Source of the DNA: Comamonas endophytica
GTDB lineage: Bacteria; Pseudomonadota; Gammaproteobacteria; Burkholderiales; Burkholderiaceae_C
NCBI RefSeq assembly: GCF_023634805.2
Contig: NZ_CP106881.1
Location: 2,462,001 to 2,526,000, forward strand
Reading direction: 5' to 3'
DNA length: 64,000 nucleotides
Of this stretch, positions 26,244 to 36,433 are shown piece after piece. The translations under genes were made by a program, and so were the position numbers. Numbering within the stretch: position 1 is the stretch's first letter; each line of letters begins with the position of its first letter. The notes under the pieces are model-generated. The model worked only from the letters and a program-made list of their open reading frames with translations. It ran no database searches and was not told where the DNA came from.

Positions 26244-26454
26244 GGCAACGCCATCGCGCAAGGCGATGGCTGCGTCTTCCAGCGGCGCGGCCTGCGCTTG
26301 CAGTCGCGCAATAAACCAACGATTTCGCGGTCCTTCGCGCATTTCTCATGTGGGGATATGCGCAAATCACTATGCTTGCGCGATTTTCCACGGCGCATCG
26401 GCTGCTGCACAGGGCAGGGCCAACCAGGTGCGCCGCCATTTCGCAAGGACGCGC

Positions 26455-27951
26455 ATGCAGTGGCTCAGAACCAAAACCATAGAACAGGCGGTGGCCGACT
26501 CCGATGAGCCCGGGCGCCAGCTCAAGCGCAGCCTCGGGGTGTTCGATCTCATGATCCTGGGCGTCGCGGTGGCCGTGGGCGCAGGCATCTTCTCGGTAGG
26601 CGCGCGCGCCGCAGGCAGCTTTGCCGGCCCGGCCGTGATCTTCTCCTTCGTGCTGGCGGCCATGACCTGCGCGCTGGCCATGATGTGCTACGCGGAATTC
26701 GCCTCGAGCATTCCCGTGACGGGCAGCGCCTATACCTACACCTATCTGACGATGGGCGAGGGGCTGGCCTGGATCATCGGCTGGAACCTGCTGCTGGAGA
26801 TGGTCGCGGCCGCGGCCGTGGTGGCGAAGTACTGGGGCATCTACCTCAGCACCGTGTTCAGCCTGGGCGGCTGGGAGGTGCCGAGCACCGTGTACCTCGG
26901 CCCGGTGGCCATGGACTGGGGCCCGCTGCTGATCGTCGGCGTGTTCACCGCGCTGCTGATCGTCGGCACCCAGGTCTCGGCGCGCGTCAACAGCGTGTTC
27001 ACGCTGATCAAGGTGGCGATCACGCTGTTCGTGATCGCCGTGGGTTTCAGCTACATGGATACGGCGAACTTCTCGCCCTTCGTGCCGCCCTCGCAGCCGC
27101 CGATCGCCGGCCCGGGCAGCATCGGCGCCGATGCCTGGGGGCAGCCGCTGCTGTCCTGGCTCACGGGCGCGGTCCCGAGCCAGTACGGCTGGACCGGCGT
27201 GCTCTCGGGCGCGGCGCTGGTGTTCTTCGCGTTCATCGGCTTCGACGTGGTGGCGACCTCGGCCGAGGAGGTGCGCGACCCGCAGCGCAACCTGCCGCGC
27301 GGCATCTTCGGCGGCCTGGCGCTGGTCACGCTGCTCTATATCCTGGTCACGCTGGCGCTCACCGGCATGGTGCCCTACACCGAGCTGGCCAAGGCCGAGC
27401 ACCCCTCGCTGTCGACGGCCTTCGTGCTGGTCGGCGCCGAATGGGCGGCGCAGGTCATTGCCGTGGGCGTGCTCGCCGGCCTGACCACGGTGGTCATGGT
27501 GCTGCTGATGGGCACCTCGCGCGTGCTGCTGGCGCTGTGCCGCGACGGCCTGCTGCCGCGCGCCTGGGGCACGACCTCGGCCAAGCGCAAGACGCCGGTG
27601 CGGCTGCAGCTGCTGTGCGGCGCGGTGGTCGCCTTCCTGGCCGGCTTCACCAATGTCGGGCTGCTCGAGGAGATGATCAACATCGGCACGCTGTCGGCCT
27701 TCGTCATGGTCAGCCTGGCCGTGCCGCTGCTGCGCCGCCGCCGCCCGGACCTGGAGCGCGCGCAGCATTACCGCGTGCCCTTCGCGCCCGTGCTGCCATG
27801 GCTGTCGGCGGCGCTGTGCTTCTATCTGATGCTCAATCTCACTACATTGACGTGGGTGCGCTTCGTGGTGTGGCTGGCGCTGGGGGTCGTGGTTTATCTG
27901 GCCTATGGGGCCCGGCATTCGCGGCTGGCGGGTGGGCGCGATTCAACCTGA
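26455..27951 (+). CDS. APC-superfamily amino-acid permease (cationic amino-acid transporter-like)
   Basis: A 498-residue transporter with about 12-14 TM helices. The helix 1 consensus VGAGIFSVG, the EFASSIPVTGSAYTYTY segment and the FAFIGFDVVATSAEEVRDPQRNLP motif place it in the CAT branch (YfnA/CtrA relatives). The start MQWLRTKTIEQAV at 26455 has AAGGA 6 bases upstream; the frame is open further back but that part is not family-like. The 211 bases before it hold no gene. The REP-like repeats begin just downstream. Confidence 0.92.
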   Translation: MQWLRTKTIEQAVADSDEPGRQLKRSLGVFDLMILGVAVAVGAGIFSVGARAAGSFAGPAVIFSFVLAAMTCALAMMCYAEFASSIPVTGSAYTYTYLTMGEGLAWIIGWNLLLEMVAAAAVVAKYWGIYLSTVFSLGGWEVPSTVYLGPVAMDWGPLLIVGVFTALLIVGTQVSARVNSVFTLIKVAITLFVIAVGFSYMDTANFSPFVPPSQPPIAGPGSIGADAWGQPLLSWLTGAVPSQYGWTGVLSGAALVFFAFIGFDVVATSAEEVRDPQRNLPRGIFGGLALVTLLYILVTLALTGMVPYTELAKAEHPSLSTAFVLVGAEWAAQVIAVGVLAGLTTVVMVLLMGTSRVLLALCRDGLLPRAWGTTSAKRKTPVRLQLLCGAVVAFLAGFTNVGLLEEMINIGTLSAFVMVSLAVPLLRRRRPDLERAQHYRVPFAPVLPWLSAALCFYLMLNLTTLTWVRFVVWLALGVVVYLAYGARHSRLAGGRDST

Positions 27952-28012
27952 AGGCCGCAGGACGTTGGCGCCCTACGGCCCATGCTCAAGCACAGGGCGA
28001 ACATCTTCATCA

Positions 28013-28047
28013 CCGTTCGTTCTGAGCTTGTCGAAGGATGGACGGCC
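28013..28047 (-). repeat. REP-like palindromic element, copy a
   Basis: A dispersed element whose core on the minus strand reads CTTCGACAAGCTCAG followed by AACGAACGG. It is inverted relative to copy b 60 bases away; the two form a head-to-head pair filling the 247-base gap between the permease gene and hemL, which contains no gene. Confidence 0.85.
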
Positions 28048-28106
28048 TGCCCACAAGTTTAGGACCATGCGTTTCGGCAAGGCCCTGCGGGCTTTTTCGT
28101 ACAGGC

Positions 28107-28138
28107 CCTTCACCCTTCGACAGGCTCAGGGCGAACGG
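28107..28138 (+). repeat. REP-like palindromic element, copy b
   Basis: Core CCCTTCGACAGGCTCAGGGC then GAACGG, inverted partner of copy a. The DNA just inside it (28068-28106, ending GGCCCTT) resembles the inner side of copy h at 46.9 kb, so the repeated unit is longer than the core. Confidence 0.85.
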
Positions 28139-28198
28139 TACAAAAACCGTGCCCTGATATGCGCTTGCTTGGGCCGACCCCGCAAAGGGCGCCCGCAA

Positions 28199-29503
28199 CT
28201 ACAGCGTCTTGAACACCTCGCGCGCCGCCTCGACCGTCCGGTCGATATCCGCATCCGTATGCGCCGCGCTCACGAACCCCGCCTCGTACAGCGCCGGCGC
28301 GAAGTAGTGTCCGCGCTCGAGCATGCCGTGGTAGAACTTGTTGAAGCGCTGGCCATCCGTGCGCATGACTTCGGCATAGGTGGTCGGCAGCTCCGGCAGG
28401 AAGAAGAAGCCGAACAGCCCGCCCTCGTGGTCGGCGCAGAACGGCAGGCCGGCTTCGTGCGCGGCTTCCGACAGGCCGTTCATAAGGCGTCCGGTCTGGC
28501 GGTGCAGCTGCTCGTGGAACCCCGCGTGGCTGATCAGCTCCAGCGTCTTCAGGCCGCAGGCGGTGGCGATCGGATTGCCCGACAGCGTGCCGGCCTGGTA
28601 GACCGGGCCCAGGGGCGAGAGCTTTTCCATGATCTCGCGGCGCGCGCCGAAGGCCGCCATCGGCATGCCGCCGCCGATCACCTTGCCCAGCACCGTGATG
28701 TCGGGCGCGAAGCCCGGGATCTGCTTGGCATAGACGGCTTGCGCGCAGCCCAGCGCGACGCGGAAACCGGTCATGACCTCGTCGTAGACCAGCAGCGCGC
28801 CATGCTGCGTGCACAGCTCGCGGATGCGGCGCGTGAAGGCGACGCTGGCGCGCACGAAATTCATGTTGCCGGCAATGGGCTCGATCATGACGCAGGCCAG
28901 GTCGTCGGCATACAGCGCGAAGGCTTCCTCGAGCTGGTCGATGTCGTTGTACTCGAGCACCAGCGTGTCCTGCACGGCCTCGGGCGTGACGCCGGCGCTG
29001 GTGGCGTTGCCGAAGGTCGCCAGGCCCGAGCCGGCCTTGACCAGCAGGGCGTCGGAATGGCCGTGGTAGCAGCCGTTGAACTTGATGATCTTGCGCCGGC
29101 CCGTGAAGCCGCGCGCCAGGCGCATCGCGCTCATCGTGGCCTCGGTGCCGGAGCTGACCAGGCGCACCATTTCCATGGACGGCAGCAGCTCGATCAGCTT
29201 CTCGGCCAGCGTCACCTCGCGCTCGGTGGGCGCGCCGAAGCTGAAGCCGTCGAGCGCCGCCTGCTGCACCGCCGCCAGCACCTCGGGATGGCCGTGGCCC
29301 AGGATCATCGGGCCCCAGGAGCCGATGTAGTCGGTGAACCGCTGGCCGTTGGTGTCCCAGAAGTAGGCGCCTTCGGCGCGCTGCACGAAGCGCGGCGTGC
29401 CGCCGACGGCATTGAAGGCGCGCACGGGAGAGTTCACGCCGCCGGGAATCACGGCCTTGGCGCGTTCGAACAGGGGGATGTTCAGGTCAGTGTTTGGTGT
29501 CAT
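28199..29503 (-). CDS. hemL: Glutamate-1-semialdehyde 2,1-aminomutase
   Basis: A 434-residue PLP enzyme converting glutamate-1-semialdehyde to 5-aminolevulinate in C5-pathway haem synthesis. Signatures: [66 protein letters not shown] and the PLP-lysine region [16 protein letters not shown]. Its start overlaps the end of the thiD-like gene by 17 bases, so the two are co-transcribed. The thiD-hemL-rubredoxin grouping recurs in Burkholderiales. Confidence 0.97.
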   Translation of the reverse strand: MTPNTDLNIPLFERAKAVIPGGVNSPVRAFNAVGGTPRFVQRAEGAYFWDTNGQRFTDYIGSWGPMILGHGHPEVLAAVQQAALDGFSFGAPTEREVTLAEKLIELLPSMEMVRLVSSGTEATMSAMRLARGFTGRRKIIKFNGCYHGHSDALLVKAGSGLATFGNATSAGVTPEAVQDTLVLEYNDIDQLEEAFALYADDLACVMIEPIAGNMNFVRASVAFTRRIRELCTQHGALLVYDEVMTGFRVALGCAQAVYAKQIPGFAPDITVLGKVIGGGMPMAAFGARREIMEKLSPLGPVYQAGTLSGNPIATACGLKTLELISHAGFHEQLHRQTGRLMNGLSEAAHEAGLPFCADHEGGLFGFFFLPELPTTYAEVMRTDGQRFNKFYHGMLERGHYFAPALYEAGFVSAAHTDADIDRTVEAAREVFKTL

Positions 29504-30476
29504 GGGGTGGCATCACGAAGCCCTCGAGGGGCATGGGTTCATTGACCGATCGGCCGGCCGGGTCCGCGGGCGCGGGCGCCGCCTCGCCGGGTTCTGCCTC
29601 GGCCTCGAGTTCGTCGTCCTCGGGCTGGGCCCAGAACATGCGGTCGGGCAGGAAATGGCCCATGCCCGGGCGGAAACCGTTGTCCAGGCTGTGGTCCAGG
29701 TATTCCAGCGCTTCCTGCGTGGCGCTGATCAGGTCATTGCCGCTGGCGACCAGCGCCGTGAGCGCCGCGGACAGGGTGTCGCCGGCGCCGGTGAAGGTGC
29801 CGTCGAACATCTCGAAGCGGTGGCTGGCGAGCACCGCCTGCGGGGTCGACAGCACGTTGTCGAGGAACTGCTCGGGCAGCGGCATGCCGGTCACCAGCAC
29901 GTAGGGCACGCCCAGCGCGTCGGCGGCCATGGCCAGGTCGCGCGCGCTCGGGCTGCGGCTGGCGTCCCAGTCGGGCAGCAGCCAGCGCCACAGCGTGCTG
30001 TGGTTGCCGATCAGCACCGAGGTCTGCGGCAGCACCAGCTCGCGGAAGGCATCGAGGTATTGGTCGAGCAGATCGTCGCGCCACCACGACAGCTCGGGCA
30101 TGTAGCTGATGATCGGCAGCTCGGGGTAGTCGGAGGAGATCTCGGCAATGACCGCCAGGTTCTCGGGGCTGCCGGCGAAGCCGACCTTGATGGCGCGCAC
30201 CGGAAGGTCCTCGAGCACGGCGCGGGCCTGCTCGTCGACGCAGTCGTCGGCAAAGCTGTGGTGCTCGAAGATGCGGACGGTGTCGCGCACGTAGGTGCCG
30301 GTGACCACGCCCAGCGGATGGCCACCCACCGAGGCGATGGTGGTGATGTCGGCGGTGAGCCCGCCGGCGCCGCTGGGGTCGTTGGCATTGAAGACCAGCA
30401 CGCACACCGGCTGCGCGACGTCGAGCTCTTCAGGCGTCGGGCCGGAGGCGGTGGTAGGGGTGGGGGAGCTTGTCAT
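29487..30476 (-). CDS. thiD: Hydroxymethylpyrimidine/phosphomethylpyrimidine kinase-like protein
   Basis: A 329-residue ribokinase-fold kinase of the ThiD type: [18 protein letters not shown] at the N-terminus, a [11 protein letters not shown] segment, and the anion-hole motif [12 protein letters not shown]. It would phosphorylate HMP or HMP-P for thiamine synthesis. An acidic, proline/alanine-rich C-terminal tail (residues 285-325) exceeds the usual length of about 270. The ATG at 30476 follows AAGG by 7 bases. It is divergent from rubredoxin. The branch may include pyridoxal kinases, so substrate preference is uncertain. Confidence 0.85.
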   Translation of the reverse strand: MTSSPTPTTASGPTPEELDVAQPVCVLVFNANDPSGAGGLTADITTIASVGGHPLGVVTGTYVRDTVRIFEHHSFADDCVDEQARAVLEDLPVRAIKVGFAGSPENLAVIAEISSDYPELPIISYMPELSWWRDDLLDQYLDAFRELVLPQTSVLIGNHSTLWRWLLPDWDASRSPSARDLAMAADALGVPYVLVTGMPLPEQFLDNVLSTPQAVLASHRFEMFDGTFTGAGDTLSAALTALVASGNDLISATQEALEYLDHSLDNGFRPGMGHFLPDRMFWAQPEDDELEAEAEPGEAAPAPADPAGRSVNEPMPLEGFVMPPHDTKH

Positions 30477-30510
30477 AGGAGGCCTTAGTGTGCACCGGCA
30501 CTGCGGCTGG

Positions 30511-30538
30511 TTGGGCCAGGGTGATGACTGGATACAAT
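30511..30538 (+). promoter_or_regulatory. Sigma-70-like promoter of the rubredoxin gene
   Basis: TTGGGC (30511-30516), a 16-base spacer and TACAAT (30533-30538) precede the rubredoxin start by 31 bases. The -10 is close to consensus. It lies in the 93-base gap divergent from the thiD-like gene. Confidence 0.6.
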
Positions 30539-30569
30539 CGTTGCATTCTATGTGAAGGCCCTTTAAGCT

Positions 30570-30743
30570 GTGACGAACCCTAAGACTTGGATGTGTTTGA
30601 TCTGTGGCTGGCTCTATCAGGAAGAGCTGGGTTGTCCGGAGCATGGCATTCCCCCGCAGACCCGTTGGGAGGATGTGCCGATGAACTGGACCTGCCCCGA
30701 ATGCGCGGCCCGCAAGGAAGACTTCGAGATGGTTGAAATTTGA
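30570..30743 (+). CDS. Rubredoxin
   Basis: A 57-residue one-iron electron carrier starting at GTG (30570). Two knuckles supply the Fe ligands: C-L-I-C-G-W-L-Y near residue 9 and C-P-E-C-A near residue 42, with the conserved GIPPQTRWEDVP loop between and a C-terminal DFEMVEI. AAGG lies about 12 bases before the start. In relatives the type IV pilus chemotaxis operon usually follows this gene; here only a chpA fragment does. Confidence 0.95.
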   Translation: MTNPKTWMCLICGWLYQEELGCPEHGIPPQTRWEDVPMNWTCPECAARKEDFEMVEI

Positions 30744-30868
30744 GCACAGGCTGAACCTGCGCCGGGAAGAACCTCCCAGGGCCTGGGAGCCCATCTGCCG
30801 CTCGAACCGGGGCAAGACAACCTGTGGTCCGTCCCCCCATGCCGGCCCTGACAGCCGGGGAGTTGCGC

Positions 30869-33277
30869 ATGCCTTCCACTGATTCCAACTTTTATTCCGA
30901 AACCGCTGCCCCGTCGGCACCGGGCAAGCAGGCCCCGGGGCCGCTGGCGTGGGTCGTCGATGGGCTGTACGAATCGCTCAAGAGCATGGCCGCCGCGCTG
31001 GCGCGCTGCGCGCGCGGCAGCGCCCCGCACGCACAGCCGGGCTCCGGGCCGCTGGACATCCCTGCCATGCAGCAGGCGCTGCACCAGGCAGGCAGGTCGC
31101 TGCAGATGCTGGAGATGGGCGCGCCCATGCTGCTGGTGCAGGCCCTCGAAGCGGCGCTGCTGCGCTTGGCGCAGGAACCCGATGGCTGTACGCCCGAAGC
31201 CGCGGGCACGCTGGAAAATGCCTGCCTGGCGCTGCTGAAGTACCTGGAGGCGGGACGGCAGGGGGCCGCCGTGGCGCTGTTTGCGCCATACCGCGCGGTG
31301 CAGTCGCTGGCCGGCAACGACAAGGTGCACCCCGCGGATCTATGGCTGGCCGAGCAGCGCGTGCCCGAACCCGCGTGGGAGGAGGGCGTGCCCCATGGCT
31401 TGCCGTACGGCGCGCCGGCGCTGCCCTATGGGCCGCAGGCGCGCGCTGTGCTCGATGCGAGCGTGCTGGCATTCGTCAAAACCGGCGAGGCCGCGGCTGC
31501 GGCCCAGCTGCGCGCGGCCTGCCTGGGATTCGCGGTCGCGCAGGCCGAGCCCGAAGCGCGCACCTTCTGGCGCATCGCGGCCGGGTTCTTCGATGCCTTG
31601 GCACAGGGGCTGGTCGAGTCCGATATCTATGCCAAGCGCACCACCTCGCGCGTGCTGCTGCAGTACGCCACGATGGCCAAGGGCGACAGCCGGCGGCCCG
31701 AGCGGCTGACCTCGGAACTGTTGTTCTTCTGCGCCCAGGCGGGCTGCCAGGCCGCCGGCGACGCGGGCGCGCAGCCATCGGTGCTGCGTGCGGTGCGCTC
31801 CGCGTATGGCCTGGAGTGCCGCCCGCCCTTGAGCCTGGCCCCCGAGGGCACGGGCGACGAACTGCGCGCCCTCTTTCTCGAAGAAGCGCACAAGGCCGTG
31901 CGCCAGGGTGTCGAAGCGCTGGCCGCGCTGGCCGCCGACGCTGCGGATCGGAGTGCGCTGGCGCAGCTGCGCCGCGCCTTCCATGCACTCAAGGGCAGCG
32001 CGCGCATGGCCGGGCTCGATGAATTCGGCGAGGCCGGTGCGGCCATGGAGCAGATGCTCCACGGGCTGGACGGGCAGCAACCCGTGCCGGCCGCCTTTCA
32101 GGCGCTGGCACGCGAGGCCCTGCAGGCCCTTGCGGCCTGGGCGGATGCCATGGCCGATGGCCGGGACCAGGACTGGTCGGCCACGCCGTTTCGCGCCGCC
32201 GCCGATGCCATGCGCCTTGTGGGCCAGCGCGCTCCCGTGGCGCTGCGGCCATCGCGCCGGCGCCGCATGGCGCTGGATACGCCGGCGCCGCCAGCCCAGC
32301 TGCCGCAGACGCAAGAAACAAGCCCCTTGCCGCTGCCGGACGTCGACGCGGACGCAGCCGAGGGAATCGATTTCGCGGCCATTGAATGCGCGCTGCAGGC
32401 CAGCCAATCGCTGGCGCAGAGCGCGCCCGCGCTGGCCCCCGCGCTGGCGTGCGGCGCGGGCTTGCAGGTGCCCGAGGCCGCAGCGCAGCCTGCAGCCGCA
32501 GCCCTGGATGGCGCTGCCGGGCGGATCGACGGCCTGGGCATCAACGCCTATCTGAACGCGGCCGACGAGTGGTCGCGCCGCCTGGAAACCATGCTGCAGG
32601 AATGGCGGCTTGCGCCGCAGCGGCCCCAGCCCGAGGACGCGGCGGCCTGTGCGCACGCGCTGGCCGGCAGCTCCGCAGCGGTGGGTTTCAAGGATCTTTC
32701 CCGCCTGGCAGGCTTGCTGGAGCAGGCGCTGATGCATGCGCGGGCGCAGGGCGCGGCCGATGCGCAGCAGCTGGAAGTGTTCCAGGCCGCGGCCAGCGAG
32801 ATACGCCGGCTGCTGCACCAGTTTGCCGCGGGCTTTCTCAAGCCGCCGCAGCCCCCGGTGGAAGAAGCGCTGCAGCGGTTGCTGGACCAGCTGGCCAGCC
32901 AGCCGCTCGAGGCATCGGTGGCGCGCTCGCGCATGGACGCGTGCCTGGAGCAGGCGCGCAGTTCGCTGCACGATCTCGGCGCCACCCTGGAGCGCCTGCG
33001 CCAGCCGCTGCGCGCCCTTGAACTGCAGGCCGAAATGCAGCTGCGGCGCCAGGCGCTGTCGCGTGCTTCGGCGCAGGGCTCCGATGCGCTGGAAGTCGAT
33101 CGCAATACGCGCATGCACGAGCGCATGCGCAGGATGGCCGGGTCGGTCGCCGACGTGGCCGCGGTGCAGCGCAGGCTGCAGCGCCAGCTTGCGGCCGCCG
33201 AGGACGAGCACCTGGAGCCGGTCCGGCAGGGCAGGGGGCATGCAGAGGTGGCCGTGCCTGGCGCACTGCGCGACTGA
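30869..33277 (+). pseudogene. chpA: ChpA/PilL-type Hpt protein, N-terminal remnant
   Basis: An 802-residue open frame matching the N-terminal part of the very large Hpt-CheA hybrids of twitching-motility systems: a GPLAWVVDGLYESLKS opening, the LQMLEMGAPMLLVQALEAA and NDKVHPADLW blocks, then two Hpt-like helical domains with candidate phospho-histidines in FHALKGSARMAG (about residue 371) and CAHALAGSSAAVG (about 594). Normal homologues are around 2000 residues and continue with more Hpt units, CheA-type HATPase, CheW and receiver domains; none follow. After the segment VADVAAVQRRLQRQLAAAEDE the sequence turns unrelated (HLEPVRQGRGH) and stops. pilG, pilH, pilI and pilJ, expected between rubredoxin and chpA, are missing. 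The start has GGGGAG 6 bases upstream. It may still be translated, but it cannot signal as a kinase. Confidence 0.75.
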
Positions 33278-33315
33278 GGCGAACCGTAGCGGCCTGGCCG
33301 CCTGGGGCAGGGGAA

Positions 33316-34824
33316 TCAGGATTGTTCGTCCTGAACGCTCCCCTTCACCACTCCATACCTCGAAAGCGTCCGCTCGCGCGCCTGCGCATGGTCCACCAGC
33401 GGCCGCGGATAGCTCCCCATCCCCGGCACCTGCCCCGCATCCACCAGCTCCACCCCTGCCGCCGCCAGTTCACGCGCCCCGGCCTGCCAGGGCGCGTGGA
33501 TCAGCTTGTCCGGAAGTCCCGCCAGCTGCGGCACATAGTGGCGGATGAAGCGCCCCGCCTGGTCGAACTTCTCGCTCTGGCTGACGGGGTTGAAGATGCG
33601 GAAATAGGGCTGCGCATCGCAGCCGCTCGATGACGCCCACTGCCAGCCGCCATTGTTCGACGCCAGGTCGTAATCATTGAGCTTCTCGGCAAAGTAGCGC
33701 TCGCCCCAGCGCCAGTCGATGCCCAGGTCCTTGACCAGAAAGCTGGCCGTCACCATGCGCAGCCGGTTGTGCATGTAGCCGGTCTGGTTGATCTGCGCCA
33801 TGGCCGCATCGACCAGCGGGTAGCCGGTGCGGCCCTCGCACCAGGCGGCAAACAGCCGCCTGGCCTCGGCGCCTTGCTCCCACTCGATCGCGTCATACGC
33901 GGGCTTGAAGCTGTGCGTTGCCACGCGCGGGTGGTGCGCCAGGATCTGGTGGTAGAAATCGCGCCAGATCAGTTCGCTGAGCCACACGGCCGCGCCTGCG
34001 TTGTGCTTTTGCGAAGCCTCCCAGGCCAGCCGCGCGACCTCGCGTATCGATACCGTGCCAAAGCGCAGGTGCACGCCCAGATAGCTCGGGCCCTTCACGG
34101 CCGGGAAGTTGCGTGCCTCGCCATAGTCGGCCAGCCGCGGCAGGAAGTCGGCCAGCAGCCTGGCCGCGCCCGCGCTGCCCGGCGGCAGGGGCAGGGATGA
34201 CAGATTGGTCGGCTCGAAGCCCATCTCGGCAAGGGCCGGCACGGGCCGGCGTTCGCCTTCGGGCCGGGGTGCCAGCTGCTGCGCGTGGCGCTCCACGGGG
34301 TAGGACGAGAGATAGAAGGCATTGAGCTTGCGTAGCCAGGCGTTCTTGTAGGGCGTGAACACGCTGAAGGGCTTGCCCGAGAGCGTCAGCACCTCGTTGC
34401 GCTCGAAGATGACATGGTCCTTGTAGGTGTGCAGCGCCGCGCCCGCCGCCTGCAGCGCCTTGCGCACGGCGCCATCGCGCGCCTGGGCATCGGGCTCGTC
34501 ATCGTGGTTGGCAAAGACGGCCGTCGCGCCAAGCTGCTGCGCGAGGCGCGGGATCTCCTGCGCGGCCACCCCCTGGCGCACGATCAGCCCGCCCCCGGCA
34601 TGGCCCGACAGCGCGCGCAGATCGGCATCGAGCTGCACCAGGCTTTCGCGGATGAACTCCACGCGCCGGTCGGCGCGCGCCAGCGGCGCGAGGATCTCCG
34701 CGTCGAAAAGAAACACGCAATGCACCTGCGAACAGCTGCGCAGCGCGTGGTAAAGGGCGGCGTGGTCGCGCACGCGCAGGTCGCGCCTGAGCCAGACCAA
34801 GCCCACAGGTCCCGAAAGTGCCAT
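33316..34824 (-). CDS. phrB: Deoxyribodipyrimidine photolyase
   Basis: A 502-residue blue-light DNA-repair flavoprotein. An N-terminal alpha/beta antenna domain (LVWLRRDLRVRDHAALYHAL) is followed by the FAD-binding catalytic domain (SELIWRDFYHQIL, EGRTGYPLVDAAMAQI, GYMHNRLRMVTASFLVKDL, DYDLASNNGGWQWASSSG). This fits the class I CPD photolyase group. It is divergent from yqgE, with only 22 bases between starts. Confidence 0.96.
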   Translation of the reverse strand: MALSGPVGLVWLRRDLRVRDHAALYHALRSCSQVHCVFLFDAEILAPLARADRRVEFIRESLVQLDADLRALSGHAGGGLIVRQGVAAQEIPRLAQQLGATAVFANHDDEPDAQARDGAVRKALQAAGAALHTYKDHVIFERNEVLTLSGKPFSVFTPYKNAWLRKLNAFYLSSYPVERHAQQLAPRPEGERRPVPALAEMGFEPTNLSSLPLPPGSAGAARLLADFLPRLADYGEARNFPAVKGPSYLGVHLRFGTVSIREVARLAWEASQKHNAGAAVWLSELIWRDFYHQILAHHPRVATHSFKPAYDAIEWEQGAEARRLFAAWCEGRTGYPLVDAAMAQINQTGYMHNRLRMVTASFLVKDLGIDWRWGERYFAEKLNDYDLASNNGGWQWASSSGCDAQPYFRIFNPVSQSEKFDQAGRFIRHYVPQLAGLPDKLIHAPWQAGARELAAAGVELVDAGQVPGMGSYPRPLVDHAQARERTLSRYGVVKGSVQDEQS

Positions 34825-34846
34825 GGATCACCGTTAAAATCAATGA

Positions 34847-35449
34847 ATGCCCGCTGATTCTGCGCCTATCAACTTGACGCACCATTTTCTGATCGCCATG
34901 CCCGGCGTCGAAAATGAGTCCTTTTCGCGCAGCGTGGTGTACCTGTGCGAGCACAGCGAGCGTGGCGCCCTGGGTTTGATCATCAACAAACCCATGCCAT
35001 TGAGCCTTGAAGGCCTGCTCGACAAGATCGATCTTTCCCTCGGACGCGAGGATCTGCGCTCCAATGTGGTCTACCGGGGCGGCCCGGTGCAGACCGACCG
35101 CGGTTTCGTGCTGCACGAGGCGTTTGCGGCCGAAGGCGGCATTCCCTCCGACGAATCCATCTACGCCTCGACCATGACCATCCCCGGCGGCCTGGAGATG
35201 ACCACCTCCAAGGACGTGCTCGAGGCACTGGCGAACGGCGCCGGCCCGCGCCGGGTGTTCGTCTCGCTGGGCTACGCCTCCTGGGGCGAGGGCCAACTCG
35301 AATCGGAACTGGCGGAGAACGCCTGGCTCACGGTGGGCGCCGACACGGCGCTGATCTTCGACGCGCCCGTGGCCGAGCGCTACGACCGCGCGCTGGGCCT
35401 GCTGGGCCTGCACGCCTGGTCGCTGTCGCGCGACGTGGGGCACGCATGA
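34847..35449 (+). CDS. yqgE: YqgE/AlgH family protein (UPF0301)
   Basis: A 200-residue conserved protein of the AlgH family: NLTHHFLIAMPGVENESFSRSVVYLCEHS, GALGLIINKPM, YRGGPVQTDRGFVLHE, and LGYASWGEGQLESELAENAWL. Molecular function is unknown; in Pseudomonas it was linked to alginate regulation. First gene of the pyrimidine operon, overlapping ruvX by 4 bases. A TAAAAT at 34835-34840 is a possible -10 that would leave a very short leader. Confidence 0.95.
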   Translation: MPADSAPINLTHHFLIAMPGVENESFSRSVVYLCEHSERGALGLIINKPMPLSLEGLLDKIDLSLGREDLRSNVVYRGGPVQTDRGFVLHEAFAAEGGIPSDESIYASTMTIPGGLEMTTSKDVLEALANGAGPRRVFVSLGYASWGEGQLESELAENAWLTVGADTALIFDAPVAERYDRALGLLGLHAWSLSRDVGHA

Positions 35450-35916
35450 GCGAAGCCTCCCCGCAGGGCGCCGGCGCGCCCGCAGCTCCGCCACGCGCGT
35501 CGGGTACCGCGCCGGCCGTGGTGCCGGCGCATTTCCAGAGCTTCCTGGCCTTCGACTTCGGCGCCAAGCGCACCGGTGTCGCCACCGGCAGCCGCATGTT
35601 CGGCATCACCACGCCGCAGGCCACGATCAAGGCCGAAGGCGCCGACGCGCGCATGCTGCAGGTGGCGGCGCGCATCAAGGAATTCGAGCCCGACGCGCTG
35701 GTGATCGGCGTGCCCTGGCACCCCGACGGCACGGCGCACGAGAACACCGCGCGCGCGCTGAAGTTCGGCCGCCAGCTGCGCGGGCGCTTTGGCCTGCAGG
35801 TGTTCGAGGTGGACGAGCGCTACAGCACCACCGAGGCCCTCGCCGAGGGCGCGCGCGATGCCGATGCCGCGTCGGCCTGCATCATTCTTGAACAGTTTCT
35901 GAGGAGTCTTCCATGA
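35446..35916 (+). CDS. ruvX: RuvX/YqgF pre-16S rRNA nuclease
   Basis: A 156-residue RNase H-like nuclease (YqgF) that matures the 16S rRNA 5' end. Motifs: FLAFDFGAKRTGVATG, ALVIGVPWHPDGT, and the DERYSTTEA and DADAASACIILEQFL segments with the acidic residues. The first 27 residues are a Pro/Ala-rich extension. It overlaps both neighbours by 4 bases, in the widely conserved yqgE-ruvX order. Confidence 0.95.
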   Translation: MSEASPQGAGAPAAPPRASGTAPAVVPAHFQSFLAFDFGAKRTGVATGSRMFGITTPQATIKAEGADARMLQVAARIKEFEPDALVIGVPWHPDGTAHENTARALKFGRQLRGRFGLQVFEVDERYSTTEALAEGARDADAASACIILEQFLRSLP

Positions 35917-36431
35917 ACGATCCGAGAGCCGGCAGCGGCACCCTGGTGCTCGACGCCGAGGCGCTGTACCGCGAACTGCTGCGCGGCGTGCGCAGCCTCA
36001 TGGGGCCCTCGACGCGCCTGGCGGGCATCGCCTCGGGCGGCGCCTGGCTGGTCGAGCGCCTGCACCAGGACCTGAAGCTGGAGGGCGCGCCCAGCGTCAT
36101 TTCCTCGGCGCTGCACCGCGACGATTTCGCGCAGCGCGGCATGGCCAGCAGCGCGCAGACGCAGATTGATTTCGACGTCAACGGCGCCGACATCCTGCTG
36201 CTCGACGACGTGCTCTACACCGGCCGCACCATCCGCGCCGTGCTCAACGAGCTCTACGACTATGGCCGCCCCGACTGCGTGCGCCTGGCGGTGCTGGTGG
36301 ACCGCGGCGGGCGCGAGCTGCCGATACAGGCCGACTTCGCCGCCGCGCGCGTGGCGCTGCCGCCCAAGCAATCGCTGGCGCTGGCGCAGGACGAGCAGGG
36401 CCGCTTCCAGTTCCGCATCCAGGAGGCCTGA
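35913..36431 (+). CDS. pyrR: PyrR bifunctional regulator / uracil phosphoribosyltransferase
   Basis: A 172-residue type I phosphoribosyltransferase with the PRPP loop [17 protein letters not shown]. In Bacillus PyrR attenuates the pyr operon by binding mRNA. Here it is embedded by overlap with ruvX, with no leader in front of it, so a role as enzyme or trans-acting regulator is more likely than autogenous attenuation at this spot. It ends 2 bases before the pyrB start codon. Confidence 0.95.
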   Translation: MNDPRAGSGTLVLDAEALYRELLRGVRSLMGPSTRLAGIASGGAWLVERLHQDLKLEGAPSVISSALHRDDFAQRGMASSAQTQIDFDVNGADILLLDDVLYTGRTIRAVLNELYDYGRPDCVRLAVLVDRGGRELPIQADFAAARVALPPKQSLALAQDEQGRFQFRIQEA

Positions 36432-36433
36432 AC

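Noticed and set aside
24084..27918. Long minus-strand open frames (752 and 687 codons) opposite purH and the amino-acid permease
   Set aside because: Composition is dominated by His, Gln, Arg and Ala with no motif, while the plus strand encodes intact PurH and permease.
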